Notes: generated by a model not told the origin, from the letters alone. Shown: positions 19,198-27,852, numbered from the stretch's first letter. The stretch: DNA of 64,000 nt from Thalassococcus halodurans (GCF_900108225.1 NZ_FNUZ01000005.1:124001-188000); one strand, 5' to 3'. Translations and numbers: made by a program.

Positions 19198-19684
19198 GGG
19201 CATGCACGTGGGTGTCAGGACCGTGGCTGTGCGAATGATCATGCCCGTGGGTGCGACCGTGCCCATAGGCCCCGCCTTCCGGTGTGAAGGGTTCGACCAC
19301 CTCGGCCAGTTCCGCGCCCAGACGCTCTAACATATCGCGCAGCACGTGATCGCGCTGGATCAACAGGCGATCCTCTTCGATCTGACAGGGGGTGTGGCGG
19401 TTGCCGATGTGCCACGCCAAACGAACCAGCCCATTGCCGCGCACCTCTAACAACGGCTCTGGCGCGGCAACCACTGTCACCTCACCCGCGTCGGTCACCA
19501 ACACGCCACCCGCATCCAAAGACGTCGTTTGCGGCAGATCCACCAGACAGCGACGATCATCCGTCAGGGTAATCACCTTGCGGCGCAGAAAACGGCCTTC
19601 GTAATCCAGAACCACCTCTCCGATCGGGGTGGCATGGGCGTGACCGTGGTAAGCATGGGCGGTGAGCATGAGCGGGCCATTCAT
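19190..19684 (-). CDS. ureE: urease accessory nickel chaperone UreE
   Basis: A 164-residue UreE. The N-terminal domain carries the peptide-binding fold and the central part has the metal-binding segment with LAWHIGNRHTPCQIEEDRL. The C-terminal tail is extremely His-rich (HGRTHGHDHSHSHGPDTH), a nickel store. The N-terminus adds another His cluster (AHAYHGHAHATP). ATG 19684 is chosen; an ATG at 19669 is equally possible because neither has a strong ribosome site. It lies 59 bp after ureC. Confidence 0.93.
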   Translation of the reverse strand: MNGPLMLTAHAYHGHAHATPIGEVVLDYEGRFLRRKVITLTDDRRCLVDLPQTTSLDAGGVLVTDAGEVTVVAAPEPLLEVRGNGLVRLAWHIGNRHTPCQIEEDRLLIQRDHVLRDMLERLGAELAEVVEPFTPEGGAYGHGRTHGHDHSHSHGPDTHVHAHG

Positions 19685-19743
19685 CGTAGTGTCAAAGGGT
19701 GTCACAGGTGGCCCGACGCCGGTCGGACCCTGAGACTGGGACG

Positions 19744-21504
19744 TTAGAACAGGAAATAGCGCTGCGCCATGGGCAGCTCTTTTGCCGGTTCGCAGGTCAG
19801 CAATTCGCCGTTCGCGCGCACCTCGTAGGTTTCGGGGTTCACCTCGACCTCGGGCGTTGCATTGTTCAGGATCAGGTCCTTTTTGCCGATGTTGCGCGTG
19901 TTGCGCACGGCCAGAGTCTGCTTCGACAGACCCAGCTTTTCGCCAATGCCTTCGGCCTGCGCGGCCTCGGACACGAACACCACGGCCGAGTTTTCGACCG
20001 CCTTGCCATAGGCCCCGAACATCGGGCGGGTGTAAACCGGCTGCGGTGTCGGGATGGAGGCATTCGGATCGCCCATCTGCGCGCAGACAATCGAGCCACC
20101 GATCAGAACCATCTCGGGCTTCACACCAAAGAACGCGGGGTTCCAAAGCACCAGATCGGCGCGTTTGCCTTCCTCGATCGACCCGATTTCATGGGCGATG
20201 CCGTGGGCAATCGCTGGGTTGATCGTGTATTTCGCCACATAGCGGCGGACGCGATAGTTATCGTTATCGCCGGTTTCTTCAGGCAGGCTGCCGCGCTGTT
20301 TCTTCATTTTGTCGGCGGTTTGCCATGTGCGGATGATCACTTCGCCCACGCGGCCCATGGCCTGACTGTCCGACGCGATGATCGAAAACGCGCCCATGTC
20401 GTGCAGGATGTCTTCGGCAGCGATGGTTTCGCGGCGGATGCGGCTTTCCGCAAAGGCCACGTCTTCTGGCACGCGCTTGTCTAGGTGATGGCATACCATC
20501 AGCATGTCCAGATGCTCTTCCAGCGTATTCACCGTGTAGGGGCGTGTCGGGTTGGTGGATGACGGCAGCACGTGGTCTTCGCCACAAATCTTGATGATAT
20601 CCGGCGCGTGTCCGCCACCCGCTCCTTCGGTGTGGAAGGCGTGGATCGTGCGGCCCTTCATGGCCTTCACGGTGTTTTCGACAAAGCCGGATTCGTTCAG
20701 CGTGTCGGTGTGGATCATCACCTGAACGTCCATGTCGTCGGCCACAGACAGACAGCAATCAATCGCACCGGGGGTCGTGCCCCAGTCTTCGTGCAGTTTC
20801 AGCGCGCAGGCACCGCCTTTGATCTGTTCGATCAACGCCTCGGGCAGAGACGCGTTGCCCTTACCCGCGAAGGCAAGGTTCATCGGAAAGGCATCTGCCG
20901 ATTGCAGCATCCGACCAATGTGCCACGGACCCGGCGTACAGGTTGTCGCCAAAGTGCCATGCGCAGGCCCCGTGCCGCCACCCAGCATTGTGGTCAGGCC
21001 GGAATGCAGCGCGTCTTCGATCTGTTGCGGACAGATGTAATGGATGTGGCTGTCAAAGCCGCCAGCCGTCAGAATCTTGCCCTCGCCCGCAATCGCTTCG
21101 GTGCCCGGCCCGACGATGATGTTCACGCCCGGCTGTGTGTCAGGGTTGCCCGCCTTGCCGATCTTGGCAATACGCCCGTCTTTCAAGCCCACGTCGGCCT
21201 TAAAGACACCACTGTGATCCACGATCAGCGCGTTGGTGATGACGGTGTCCACCGCCCCACCTGCACGGCTGGTCTGTGCCTGCCCCATCCCGTCGCGGAT
21301 CACCTTACCGCCGCCGAACTTCACCTCTTCGCCATAGATGGCAGAATTGGCCCCCGAACCGCCAGTCTGGGCCGAGCCGACCGCCTCGGCGGTCAGATCA
21401 CGCTCGACCTCGATGATCAGATCGGTGTCGGCCAGACGGACGCGGTCGCCGGTGGTGGGGCCGAACATGGCAGCATAATCAGCACGGGAAATCTTGGCGG
21501 GCAT
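19744..21504 (-). CDS. ureC: urease subunit alpha
   Basis: A 586-residue catalytic subunit that hydrolyses urea at a dinickel site. Nickel ligands and the carbamylated lysine are evident: His153/His155 ([10 protein letters not shown]), Lys236 ([12 protein letters not shown]), His265 and His291 regions ([28 protein letters not shown]), the flap Cys/His (MVCHHLD) and Asp379 ([11 protein letters not shown]). Relative to the Klebsiella enzyme there is an insertion of about 18 residues near 39-56 ([15 protein letters not shown]) just before [11 protein letters not shown], which explains the extra length. Confidence 0.98.
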   Translation of the reverse strand: MPAKISRADYAAMFGPTTGDRVRLADTDLIIEVERDLTAEAVGSAQTGGSGANSAIYGEEVKFGGGKVIRDGMGQAQTSRAGGAVDTVITNALIVDHSGVFKADVGLKDGRIAKIGKAGNPDTQPGVNIIVGPGTEAIAGEGKILTAGGFDSHIHYICPQQIEDALHSGLTTMLGGGTGPAHGTLATTCTPGPWHIGRMLQSADAFPMNLAFAGKGNASLPEALIEQIKGGACALKLHEDWGTTPGAIDCCLSVADDMDVQVMIHTDTLNESGFVENTVKAMKGRTIHAFHTEGAGGGHAPDIIKICGEDHVLPSSTNPTRPYTVNTLEEHLDMLMVCHHLDKRVPEDVAFAESRIRRETIAAEDILHDMGAFSIIASDSQAMGRVGEVIIRTWQTADKMKKQRGSLPEETGDNDNYRVRRYVAKYTINPAIAHGIAHEIGSIEEGKRADLVLWNPAFFGVKPEMVLIGGSIVCAQMGDPNASIPTPQPVYTRPMFGAYGKAVENSAVVFVSEAAQAEGIGEKLGLSKQTLAVRNTRNIGKKDLILNNATPEVEVNPETYEVRANGELLTCEPAKELPMAQRYFLF

Positions 21505-21553
21505 AAGGTGTCCTTAACGGTAAGGGGTCGTTTCTGTACGTCCTGAGCGGGGA

Positions 21554-22306
21554 TCAGGACGTGGGTTTCTTGGGCGATTTGTCGGGCATCGCAGGCGGCA
21601 TGGACGGCTGACGTACCACTTTGCGCTTGGATGCGAATTCCGCGTCTTTAGACGGCGTTGCAGGCGCTACCGGTTTGGACGTGGCGGTCTTGGCAGGCGT
21701 CGCCTTAACGGGTGTTGCCTTGGGCGGGGATGCTTTGGCAGCGGGTTTCGCTGGCGCAGCTTTAGCGGCAGGCTTGGGGGCCGCCTTTGGACGTGCCGTG
21801 GTCTTACGTTTCGGGGCCGCTCTTTTCGCAGCAGGTTTTGCTGCAGGCTTTGCCGGCGCTTTGGGGGTCGCAGGTGCGGGTGTGGCTTTGACCTCGGGCG
21901 CAGCCGTTTTGGCCGCTGGTTTCGGTGTCGGCGCAGGGGCTGCTTCGGCCTTAGGTGCGGGTTCGGCCACCTTTGCGGCAGCAGCGGGCTTTGCTGGCGT
22001 CTCCGCCTTGGGCGCGACGGCAGGTGTTGGTTTGGCTTTCACAGGCTCGACAAGCTTGGGCTTGGAAGGCACCGCTTTTGGTTTGTCGTAGACAGGCGTG
22101 TTCGCCTTGGCCGCCACAGGTTTGGACGCGGTCTTGGCCGCAGGTTTTGACGTGCGGGTCGTTGCAGGATTTGGAATAGGCCAGCCCATGCGCTGCATCG
22201 CGCGCGGGCTGATCGTTGCCTCGTACATCACTTCGGCAATCTTGATCTGTTGCACCCAGACTTTCTGGGTCAGGTTCATCCAATTCGTCACTGGTGTCGT
22301 CATCAT
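21554..22306 (-). CDS. Lys/Ala/Pro-rich low-complexity protein inside the urease operon
   Basis: A 250-residue protein with two parts. Residues 1-45 look folded and amphipathic (NWMNLTQKVWVQQIKIAE, EATISPRAMQRMGWP), somewhat like a phasin or granule-binding helix. Residues 50-250 are a repetitive tail of AKPAAK, PAAKAAPAK and PKRKTTARPK units, strongly basic and similar in composition to histone-H1-like C-terminal tails. A near-ideal ribosome site (AGGAGGTGA) precedes tandem ATGs at 22306/22303. It lies in line between the LprI-like gene and ureC. Function unknown; candidates are nucleoid, polyphosphate or granule binding. Confidence 0.7.
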   Translation of the reverse strand: MMTTPVTNWMNLTQKVWVQQIKIAEVMYEATISPRAMQRMGWPIPNPATTRTSKPAAKTASKPVAAKANTPVYDKPKAVPSKPKLVEPVKAKPTPAVAPKAETPAKPAAAAKVAEPAPKAEAAPAPTPKPAAKTAAPEVKATPAPATPKAPAKPAAKPAAKRAAPKRKTTARPKAAPKPAAKAAPAKPAAKASPPKATPVKATPAKTATSKPVAPATPSKDAEFASKRKVVRQPSMPPAMPDKSPKKPTS

Positions 22307-22339
22307 GTCTTCACCTCCTGAAACCGGACCAATGGCCGG

Positions 22340-22729
22340 TCAGTTGAGCTCTCCGAAAATACGTAAATCTTCTGTTCTGTTTCTCGTTAACCGTTCCAAA
22401 CACATAAAAAATATCATGTTCTGCATGGTGCCACCGCGTGCCATCAGGCTTTCCGCCTCGCAGGCTTGGTCCCGAAACGGAAGCCATGCCCGCTGCGCAT
22501 CACGCAGGATATCGACGGCAGGCACCTGACCGTCTTGCAGGTATTCATCCATGGACCGCGCACGCTCCATAGCCATTTTGTAGGCGAGGTTCAGATCACC
22601 ATCCGCCGCCTCATACGCGCGGGCCGCGCAGCCGGTCATTTCGGCCTGAGACGTCGCATCAGGGCAATCAAGCGCCTGCGCCGCAACGGGGCTTGCCAGT
22701 GTTACCAAAACTGCCAGCCCACGCAGCAT
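22340..22729 (-). CDS. LprI-like (DUF1311) secreted protein in the urease operon
   Basis: A 129-residue exported protein with a signal peptide ([19 protein letters not shown]) and the Cys pattern of the DUF1311 / lysozyme-inhibitor LprI family: LDCPDATSQAEMTGCAARAYEAADGDLN, followed by AQRAWLPFRDQACEAES and FFMCLERLTRNR. The ATG at 22729 overlaps the ureB stop by one base (TGATG). I recall such a gene in other Rhodobacterales urease operons, so it may help in the periplasm, but its role there is unknown. Confidence 0.8.
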   Translation of the reverse strand: MLRGLAVLVTLASPVAAQALDCPDATSQAEMTGCAARAYEAADGDLNLAYKMAMERARSMDEYLQDGQVPAVDILRDAQRAWLPFRDQACEAESLMARGGTMQNMIFFMCLERLTRNRTEDLRIFGELN

Positions 22730-23034
22730 CACAGCGCCCCCATAACCTTTTGGTTGAAGCCGTACACCACACGGTCCCCCGCGAGCGGGATCAGCGATAC
22801 TTCGCGGCGTTGACCGGGTTCAAAGCGCACCGCTGTGCCCGCTGCGATATCCAGACGGCAGCCTCGGGCCGCGTCACGATCAAAATCCAGCGCGGGGTTC
22901 GCTTCGGCAAAATGATAATGGCTGCCCACCTGCACCGGACGGTCGCCCGTGTTGGCCACCATCAGCGTAAACGCTTCGCGGTCGCTGTTCAGGGTCAGGT
23001 CGCCCTCGGCAGGAATGATTTCGCCCGGGATCAC
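22729..23034 (-). CDS. ureB: urease subunit beta
   Basis: A 101-residue structural subunit of the urease trimer unit, starting [13 protein letters not shown] as usual and containing [13 protein letters not shown]. The start is GTG at 23034: it has GAGGAG seven bases upstream and overlaps the previous stop by four bases (GTGA). An in-frame upstream start (MGTRSTG) has no such support. Confidence 0.96.
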   Translation of the reverse strand: MIPGEIIPAEGDLTLNSDREAFTLMVANTGDRPVQVGSHYHFAEANPALDFDRDAARGCRLDIAAGTAVRFEPGQRREVSLIPLAGDRVVYGFNQKVMGAL

Positions 23035-23201
23035 GCCCGTGCTCCTCGTGCCCAAGCCAGAACGCCCGCCAAAGCCACAACGGCCAATGCGCCCGCGACC
23101 AGACCCAAGGACGAGCCGCTGTCGCCATGCACATGCAGGCCCGGATGGGCCGCCGCCTGTGTCGCTGTAAACATCGCGCCGAATGCCAGTGCTGTCCGCA
23201 T
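23031..23201 (-). CDS. 56-residue exported/membrane peptide between ureA and ureB
   Basis: A small protein with a signal-like N-terminus ([20 protein letters not shown]), a His-containing short loop (GLHVHGDSG) and one transmembrane helix ([17 protein letters not shown]) ending in RGARA. AAGGAC lies five bases before the ATG and the stop overlaps the ureB GTG by four bases, so it is translated. It resembles a small family (DUF6732, from memory) found in Rhodobacterales urease loci. The His pair invites a metal-related guess, but function is unknown. Confidence 0.75.
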   Translation of the reverse strand: MRTALAFGAMFTATQAAAHPGLHVHGDSGSSLGLVAGALAVVALAGVLAWARGARA

Positions 23202-23227
23202 GATGTGTCCTTTCCTATCGTTCAGAA

Positions 23228-23530
23228 TTATCGAATGGGGTTGTGCACGGTCACCAGCTTGGTGCCGTCGGGAAACGTGGCTTCGACCTGAACCTCGTGG
23301 ATCATTTCGGGCACGCCTTCCATGCATTGTTCACGGCTGATCACCTCGGCTCCCGCCTGCATCAGATCGGCCACGCTGCGCCCGTCGCGGGCACCTTCGA
23401 CCACCGCATCGGTGATCAGCGCAATCGCTTCCGGGTGGTTCAGCTTCACGCCGCGTTCAAGCCGCTTGCGGGCCACGATGGCGGCCATGGAAATCAGAAG
23501 CTTGTCTTTTTCACGGGGGGTCAGTTGCAT
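23228..23530 (-). CDS. ureA: urease subunit gamma
   Basis: A 100-residue structural subunit, full length, starting [17 protein letters not shown] and containing [13 protein letters not shown] and [22 protein letters not shown]. It follows ureD by three bases and assembles with UreB and UreC into the urease trimer of trimers. Confidence 0.98.
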   Translation of the reverse strand: MQLTPREKDKLLISMAAIVARKRLERGVKLNHPEAIALITDAVVEGARDGRSVADLMQAGAEVISREQCMEGVPEMIHEVQVEATFPDGTKLVTVHNPIR

Positions 23531-23533
23531 AAG

Positions 23534-24373
23534 TCAGATCATCCAGGGTCTTGGCAGGTCCGCACCATTCAGATGGCGCAGAACGGGAATAAGGGATTGG
23601 CGCAGATCGAACCCGTCAGGGGCCAGAATGCGCAGCACGATCAGGTCATCATCAAGGGCCGAGGCACCTGCGGTTTCGGGCAGCATCGCACGCAGCGTCT
23701 CCAGTTGCGCAGAGGCCCCGGGCCATGCGGCGATCACGGTGGCCATGGCCACGGCACCACCGCCCAGATGCGCGCGGTTCAGCGCGGCTTGCGCATCGCC
23801 TGACAGGCGCAGGCGGTCGGCAAAGACCAGCCTTCCATCACGACGCACAGAAATCCGGTCCATCAGGTCAAGCTGAGTCACGGTTTCGCCCATCAGGGCA
23901 CGCCCAAAAATCAGGCTTTCAACACCCAGAAACCGCGCATCCGCCGCCATGGTCACGTCCAGCCGACGATCCAGCGCGGCGTGGTCAAACAGGATCGTTT
24001 CCTGCGGCAGCCAATCGGCCCGCGCGCCCGAAGCGATCTCAAGGCGGTTCACAACCTGCCCCGGCTTGCCCGGCATCGCGCGGTAAATCCGCTCGGCCGC
24101 CTGCGAGGTCAGCACCAGATGCGCACCTTCATCCGCCGCGGCCTCAAGCGTGAACTGGTCACCGCCTGTGATGCCGCCTGCGGTGTTCAGCCAAACACCT
24201 GTCATCGGCCCATTCGCAGGACCATGTGGGAACAGCATCTTGGAAGAACCGGACACGGAAAACCCGCCAATCACAGTCGCCTTATCCCGACGCTTTGCCC
24301 GCAAAACAACCGCCCCCCGCGCGCGCTGCGCGGTGACTTTGGGTTCGCTGGCAGTGGTGTGATCGTAAGGAAT
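23534..24373 (-). CDS. ureD: urease accessory protein UreD, probable ATT start
   Basis: A 279-residue UreD scaffold that links UreF/UreG to apo-urease. Motifs include SGSSKMLFPH, LNTAGGITGGDQ, LTSQAAERIYR and LPQETILFD. The start is unusual. The family's conserved QRARGAVVL segment lies upstream of the first standard start codon (a TTG at 24304), and no ATG, GTG, TTG or CTG occurs between it and the in-frame stop. The only near-cognate codon is ATT at 24371-24373, with GAGGA seven bases upstream. I therefore start there; a sequence error hiding an ATG is the alternative. First gene of the urease operon. Confidence 0.85.
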   Translation of the reverse strand: MPYDHTTASEPKVTAQRARGAVVLRAKRRDKATVIGGFSVSGSSKMLFPHGPANGPMTGVWLNTAGGITGGDQFTLEAAADEGAHLVLTSQAAERIYRAMPGKPGQVVNRLEIASGARADWLPQETILFDHAALDRRLDVTMAADARFLGVESLIFGRALMGETVTQLDLMDRISVRRDGRLVFADRLRLSGDAQAALNRAHLGGGAVAMATVIAAWPGASAQLETLRAMLPETAGASALDDDLIVLRILAPDGFDLRQSLIPVLRHLNGADLPRPWMI

Positions 24374-24597
24374 TGGACGGTCCTCGGTTGGTCGCGATCA
24401 GAGTTGGCCCAACTCTGCACGGGCGAACAGGGACGGCCAAGAGCGAGACACCCGTCGCGCACCGAGTCGCCCATTTATGCGGCAATCACCGCCAGATTCG
24501 CCCAATAATTAATCCGAATTGAATCAACTTCGTGAAACCAACCCGATTTCCCCGATAAACCGACTATTTCGCACAGCAATTCAGCAGAACGCAGACT

Positions 24598-24626
24598 AAA
24601 GCATGTGGTCCCCGTGATGCTTTTTT
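24598..24626 (+). terminator. terminator-like hairpin ahead of the tungstate operon
   Basis: A perfect seven-base stem AAAGCAT / ATGCTTT (24598-24604, 24617-24623) with an inner GG..CC that can extend it, followed by a T run to 24626 on the plus strand. Since no plus-strand gene lies upstream, it may be an attenuator in the tup leader rather than an ordinary terminator. Confidence 0.5.
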
Positions 24627-24635
24627 CTTGCCTTT

Positions 24636-24682
24636 CTTGCAATTTTTCCCAAATCTGACTCTTAAGCGGGAAATTTTGCAAG
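24636..24682. promoter_or_regulatory. inverted repeat in the tupB leader
   Basis: Arms CTTGCAATTTTTCCC (24636-24650) and GGGAAATTTTGCAAG (24668-24682) are complementary except for two positions, with 17 bases between. A further half-like TTTGCAAAAC follows at about 24693. The right arm touches the tupB Shine-Dalgarno. It is a good candidate operator for the regulator at the end of the operon, or an RNA stem masking the ribosome site. Confidence 0.55.
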
Positions 24683-24702
24683 ATTGGGAGGATTTGCAAA
24701 AC

Positions 24703-25401
24703 ATGGGCGACGCACTGCACCTTGCAGGACAGCTGGTTTTGTCAGGCGATCCCGATCTGTGGGAAATCGTCCTGCTGTCCCTGCGCGTCAGCCTGATTGC
24801 AACCCTGATTGCCTGCATCATCGGCCTTGCCATCGGGTCGCTTCTGGCCGTGTCCCAATTCCGTGGGCGCGGCGCGGTTCTGGTGGTGATCAACGCGCTG
24901 ATGGGCCTGCCGCCTGTTGTCGTGGGCCTGATCGTCTATCTGAACCTGTCGCGCTCTGGTCCCTTGGGCTTTCTCGGGCTGCTTTACACCCCGACAGCCA
25001 TGATCATTGCGCAGACGATCCTGATCACCCCGATCATCGCGGCGCTGTCGCGCCAGATCCTTGAGGACCTGAACCACGAATACGCCGAACAATTCCGCTC
25101 TTTCGGCCTGTCGCGCATCGGCCAGATGAAGGCGCTGCTATGGGATGGCCGCTTTGCCCTTCTGACTGTCGCTCTGGCCGGTTTTGGCCGCGCCGTGGCC
25201 GAGGTGGGGGCGGTGATCATCGTGGGCGGCAACATCGATCATCTGACGCGGGTCATGACCACGGCCATCGCCTTGGAAACCTCCAAAGGCGACCTACCCT
25301 TGGCTTTGGCGCTGGGAATGATCCTGCTGACAATTGCCTTGGTGGTAAACGGATTTGTCCAATCGGTACGCAGCACAGCAACAAGGGCCGCCTATGCGTG
25401 A
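24703..25401 (+). CDS. tupB: tungstate-type ABC transporter permease
   Basis: A 232-residue permease with five to six transmembrane helices and the ATPase-contact loop (EYAEQFRSFGLSRIGQMKALLW). The pattern fits TupB of the TupABC tungstate importer. ATG 24703 is chosen for the GGAGGA site ten bases upstream; a longer frame begins in the leader inverted repeat. Its stop overlaps the ATPase gene by eight bases. Tungstate rather than molybdate is inferred from the TupA-type binding protein. Confidence 0.85.
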   Translation: MGDALHLAGQLVLSGDPDLWEIVLLSLRVSLIATLIACIIGLAIGSLLAVSQFRGRGAVLVVINALMGLPPVVVGLIVYLNLSRSGPLGFLGLLYTPTAMIIAQTILITPIIAALSRQILEDLNHEYAEQFRSFGLSRIGQMKALLWDGRFALLTVALAGFGRAVAEVGAVIIVGGNIDHLTRVMTTAIALETSKGDLPLALALGMILLTIALVVNGFVQSVRSTATRAAYA

Positions 25402-26137
25402 TTTCCTTGATATGCCCGACGCGCGCACGCGCCATGAACAGGGGCTGGCCCTGTCAGGCATCAGCCTGTCGCGCAACGGCACGTCCCTTTTGAACGACAT
25501 CACCTGCGCCCTGCCCCCCAGCGGCATCACCGCCGTGATGGGCCCGAATGGTGCTGGCAAAAGCCTGCTGCTGCGCGTGGCGCATGGGTTGATCGACGCC
25601 GATCAGGGGCTGGTGCTGTGGCAGGGCGATGCCGTCACCGAAGAGGCCCGCAAAGCGCAGGCCATGGTGTTCCAGAAACCCGTTCTTCTGCGCCGCTCGG
25701 TCGAAGCGAACGTGGATTTCGCCCTGAAGGTCGCAGGCATCCGTCATCCGTCCTTGCGCGATGCACTGCTGAACCGCGTTGGCCTGAAGGGCCGCAACAA
25801 ACAGCCAGCCCGCCTTCTGTCCGGTGGCGAACAGCAGCGCCTTGCGCTTGCCCGCGCCTTGGCCACCAGCCCAAAGCTGCTGTTTCTGGACGAACCCACA
25901 GCCAGCCTTGATCCCACCTCAGCCCGCGTGATCGAAGACATCCTGCACGAAGAGCGCGAGGCCGGCACCAAGATCGTTCTAGTCACCCATGACGTGCCAC
26001 AGGCGCGCAGGTTGGCTGATGATGTTCTGTTTTTAACCAGTGGTCAGCTGCATTGCCATCAGGACGCAGCCAGCTTTTTCCAAACACCGGACAGCGCAGA
26101 AGCCGCACGCTTTCTGGCCGGTCATATTCTGAACTAA
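25394..26137 (+). CDS. tupC: tungstate-type ABC transporter ATP-binding protein
   Basis: A 247-residue ABC ATPase with Walker A GPNGAGKSLLL, signature LSGGEQQRLALARAL, Walker B LLFLDEPTASLD and H-loop LVTHD. It overlaps tupB by eight bases and precedes the binding-protein gene by 22 bp. It is short, without the C-terminal MOP/TOBE domain that ModC usually has, which favours TupC. Confidence 0.85.
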   Translation: MRDFLDMPDARTRHEQGLALSGISLSRNGTSLLNDITCALPPSGITAVMGPNGAGKSLLLRVAHGLIDADQGLVLWQGDAVTEEARKAQAMVFQKPVLLRRSVEANVDFALKVAGIRHPSLRDALLNRVGLKGRNKQPARLLSGGEQQRLALARALATSPKLLFLDEPTASLDPTSARVIEDILHEEREAGTKIVLVTHDVPQARRLADDVLFLTSGQLHCHQDAASFFQTPDSAEAARFLAGHILN

Positions 26138-26159
26138 CCCTTTTCTTGAACGGACCCCC

Positions 26160-26963
26160 ATGAAACTGATCCCACTGATCCTTGCCGCTTTTGGCGCGAC
26201 CGCCGCGCAGGCGGCTGACAGCATTATCGTGCAATCCACCACATCCACTGCGAACTCAGGCCTGTACGAGGCCATCCTGCCCACCTTCAAAGACACCAGC
26301 GGCATCACCGTGAACGTCGTTGCCGTGGGCACCGGTCAGGCGATCCGTAACGCGGAAAACTGCGACGGTGACGTGCTCTTGGTCCATGCCAAACCCAGCG
26401 AAGAGAAATTCGTCGCCAGCGGCGGCGGGCTGGAACGCACCGATCTGATGTACAATGATTTCGTTGTGGTGGGTCCCGCGAATGACCCCGCGCAGGTTGC
26501 CTCGGCCACAAACATCACTGACGCGCTGACCAAGATCGCCAACGCAGGCACGCTGTTCACCTCGCGCGGCGATGACAGCGGCACGCACAAAAAAGAGCGC
26601 GTGCTGTGGGCGGCGGCGAACCTGACACCGGCAGATGCATCCGGCACGTGGTATCGCGAAACCGGTTCCGGCATGGGCGCCACGCTGAACGCAGCTGTCG
26701 GCATGGGCGCCTACACCCTGACCGACCGCGCCACATGGATCAGCTTTCAGAACAAATCCGATTTCAAGATCTTGCTGGAAGGCGACGAAACCCTGTTCAA
26801 CCAATACGGCGTGATCCTTGTGAACCCCGACAAATGCCCCAACGTCGATGCAACATCCGGTCAGGCTTTCATCGACTGGCTGCTGAGTGACGCGGGACAA
26901 TCGGCCATTGCAGGGTATAAGCTGGACGGACAACAGTTGTTCTTCCCCAACGCCCCGAAGTGA
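26160..26963 (+). CDS. tupA: tungstate-binding periplasmic protein
   Basis: A 267-residue binding protein with a signal peptide ending near AAQAAD (17-20). The mature start has the TupA oxyanion motif STTSTANSGL, followed by VGTGQAIRNAENCDGDVLLVHA, TSRGDDSGTHKKE and WYRETGSGMGATLN, all typical of TupA and distinct from ModA. It captures tungstate, needed for tungsten enzymes such as some formate and aldehyde oxidoreductases. Confidence 0.88.
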   Translation: MKLIPLILAAFGATAAQAADSIIVQSTTSTANSGLYEAILPTFKDTSGITVNVVAVGTGQAIRNAENCDGDVLLVHAKPSEEKFVASGGGLERTDLMYNDFVVVGPANDPAQVASATNITDALTKIANAGTLFTSRGDDSGTHKKERVLWAAANLTPADASGTWYRETGSGMGATLNAAVGMGAYTLTDRATWISFQNKSDFKILLEGDETLFNQYGVILVNPDKCPNVDATSGQAFIDWLLSDAGQSAIAGYKLDGQQLFFPNAPK

Positions 26964-26964
26964 C

Positions 26965-27852
26965 ATGACCGAAAACGCGCCCGAATACCTGACAGTCAAA
27001 GAACTGGCCGAGCTGCTGCGCCTGAAGGAACGCAAGGTCTATGACCTTGCCGCCTCGGGCGCGGTGCCTTGCGTCAAGGTAACGGGCAAACTGCTGTTTC
27101 CGGAAAAGGACATCCGCGCATGGATGGCAGCCGGTCAAAGCGACGGCGGCAGCGACGCCATCGGTGCGGCCCGCCCCAACGTCTTTCTGGGCAGCCACGA
27201 TCCGCTGCTCGACTGGGCGATCCGCCAGTCCCGCTGCGGCATGGCCAGCCTGTTTGATTCCAGCCTTGATGGCCTGACCCGCTTTGCCGCCCGCGAAGGG
27301 GCCGCCGCGGGCCTGCACCTCTTGGATGCGGAAACCGAACAGTGGAACGTGCCCCACGTCCAGAAACACTGCGCCAATCAGAACGTCGTGCTGCTTGGCT
27401 TTGCGACCCGCATGCGCGGCATCGTGATCCGCCCCGAAGATCAAAGCCGGATCCAAAGCCTGACCGACCTGTCCCAGCGCCGCTTTGCGCCCCGTCAGCC
27501 GGAATCCGGCACCGCCAGCATTTTCGCCCGCCTTTGCCGCGACACAGGCATCGACCCCGCCGGTCTGACCCAGACCCCCGCCCAGCGCAGCGAAACTGAT
27601 GCAGTCAGCATGGTGCAACACGGCGCGGCGGACGCGACCTTTGGCCTTGCCAGTCTGGCCAAGGCACACGGTCTGGCCTTTATCCCGCTGATCGAGGAAC
27701 GCTTTGACATCCTTGTCGACCGTCGCGCATGGTTCGACGACCCGCTGCAAAAACTGGCCGAGTTCATGCGCACCGACGAATTCGCCGACTACGCCCACCG
27801 TTTGGGCGGATATGACATCAGCGCCGCCGGAAAAACGCGCTGGAACGCCTGA
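26965..27852 (+). CDS. one-component regulator: excisionase-type HTH plus periplasmic-binding-protein-like domain
   Basis: A 295-residue cytoplasmic protein. Residues 7-57 form an excisionase/MerR-like winged helix (LTVKELAELLRLKERKVYDL, then LLFPEKDIRAWM). Residues 75-295 resemble a binding-protein fold as found in molybdate-responsive regulators (GMASLFDSSLDGLTRFAAREGAA, RFAPRQPESGTASIFARL, DATFGLASLAKAHGLAFIPL). The ATG follows the tupA stop by one base. The likely job is sensing tungstate or molybdate and controlling tup, perhaps through the inverted repeat in the tupB leader. No signal peptide. Confidence 0.8.
   Translation: MTENAPEYLTVKELAELLRLKERKVYDLAASGAVPCVKVTGKLLFPEKDIRAWMAAGQSDGGSDAIGAARPNVFLGSHDPLLDWAIRQSRCGMASLFDSSLDGLTRFAAREGAAAGLHLLDAETEQWNVPHVQKHCANQNVVLLGFATRMRGIVIRPEDQSRIQSLTDLSQRRFAPRQPESGTASIFARLCRDTGIDPAGLTQTPAQRSETDAVSMVQHGAADATFGLASLAKAHGLAFIPLIEERFDILVDRRAWFDDPLQKLAEFMRTDEFADYAHRLGGYDISAAGKTRWNA

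Larger units (their letters stand above)
24374..24702. other. divergent regulatory region between ureD and tupB
   Basis: About 330 bp, AT-rich in its right half. It holds the ureD ribosome site, a terminator-like hairpin (24598-24626), a 15-base inverted repeat (24636-24682) and the tupB ribosome site. No short coding frame with good start signals was found. Confidence 0.6.
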
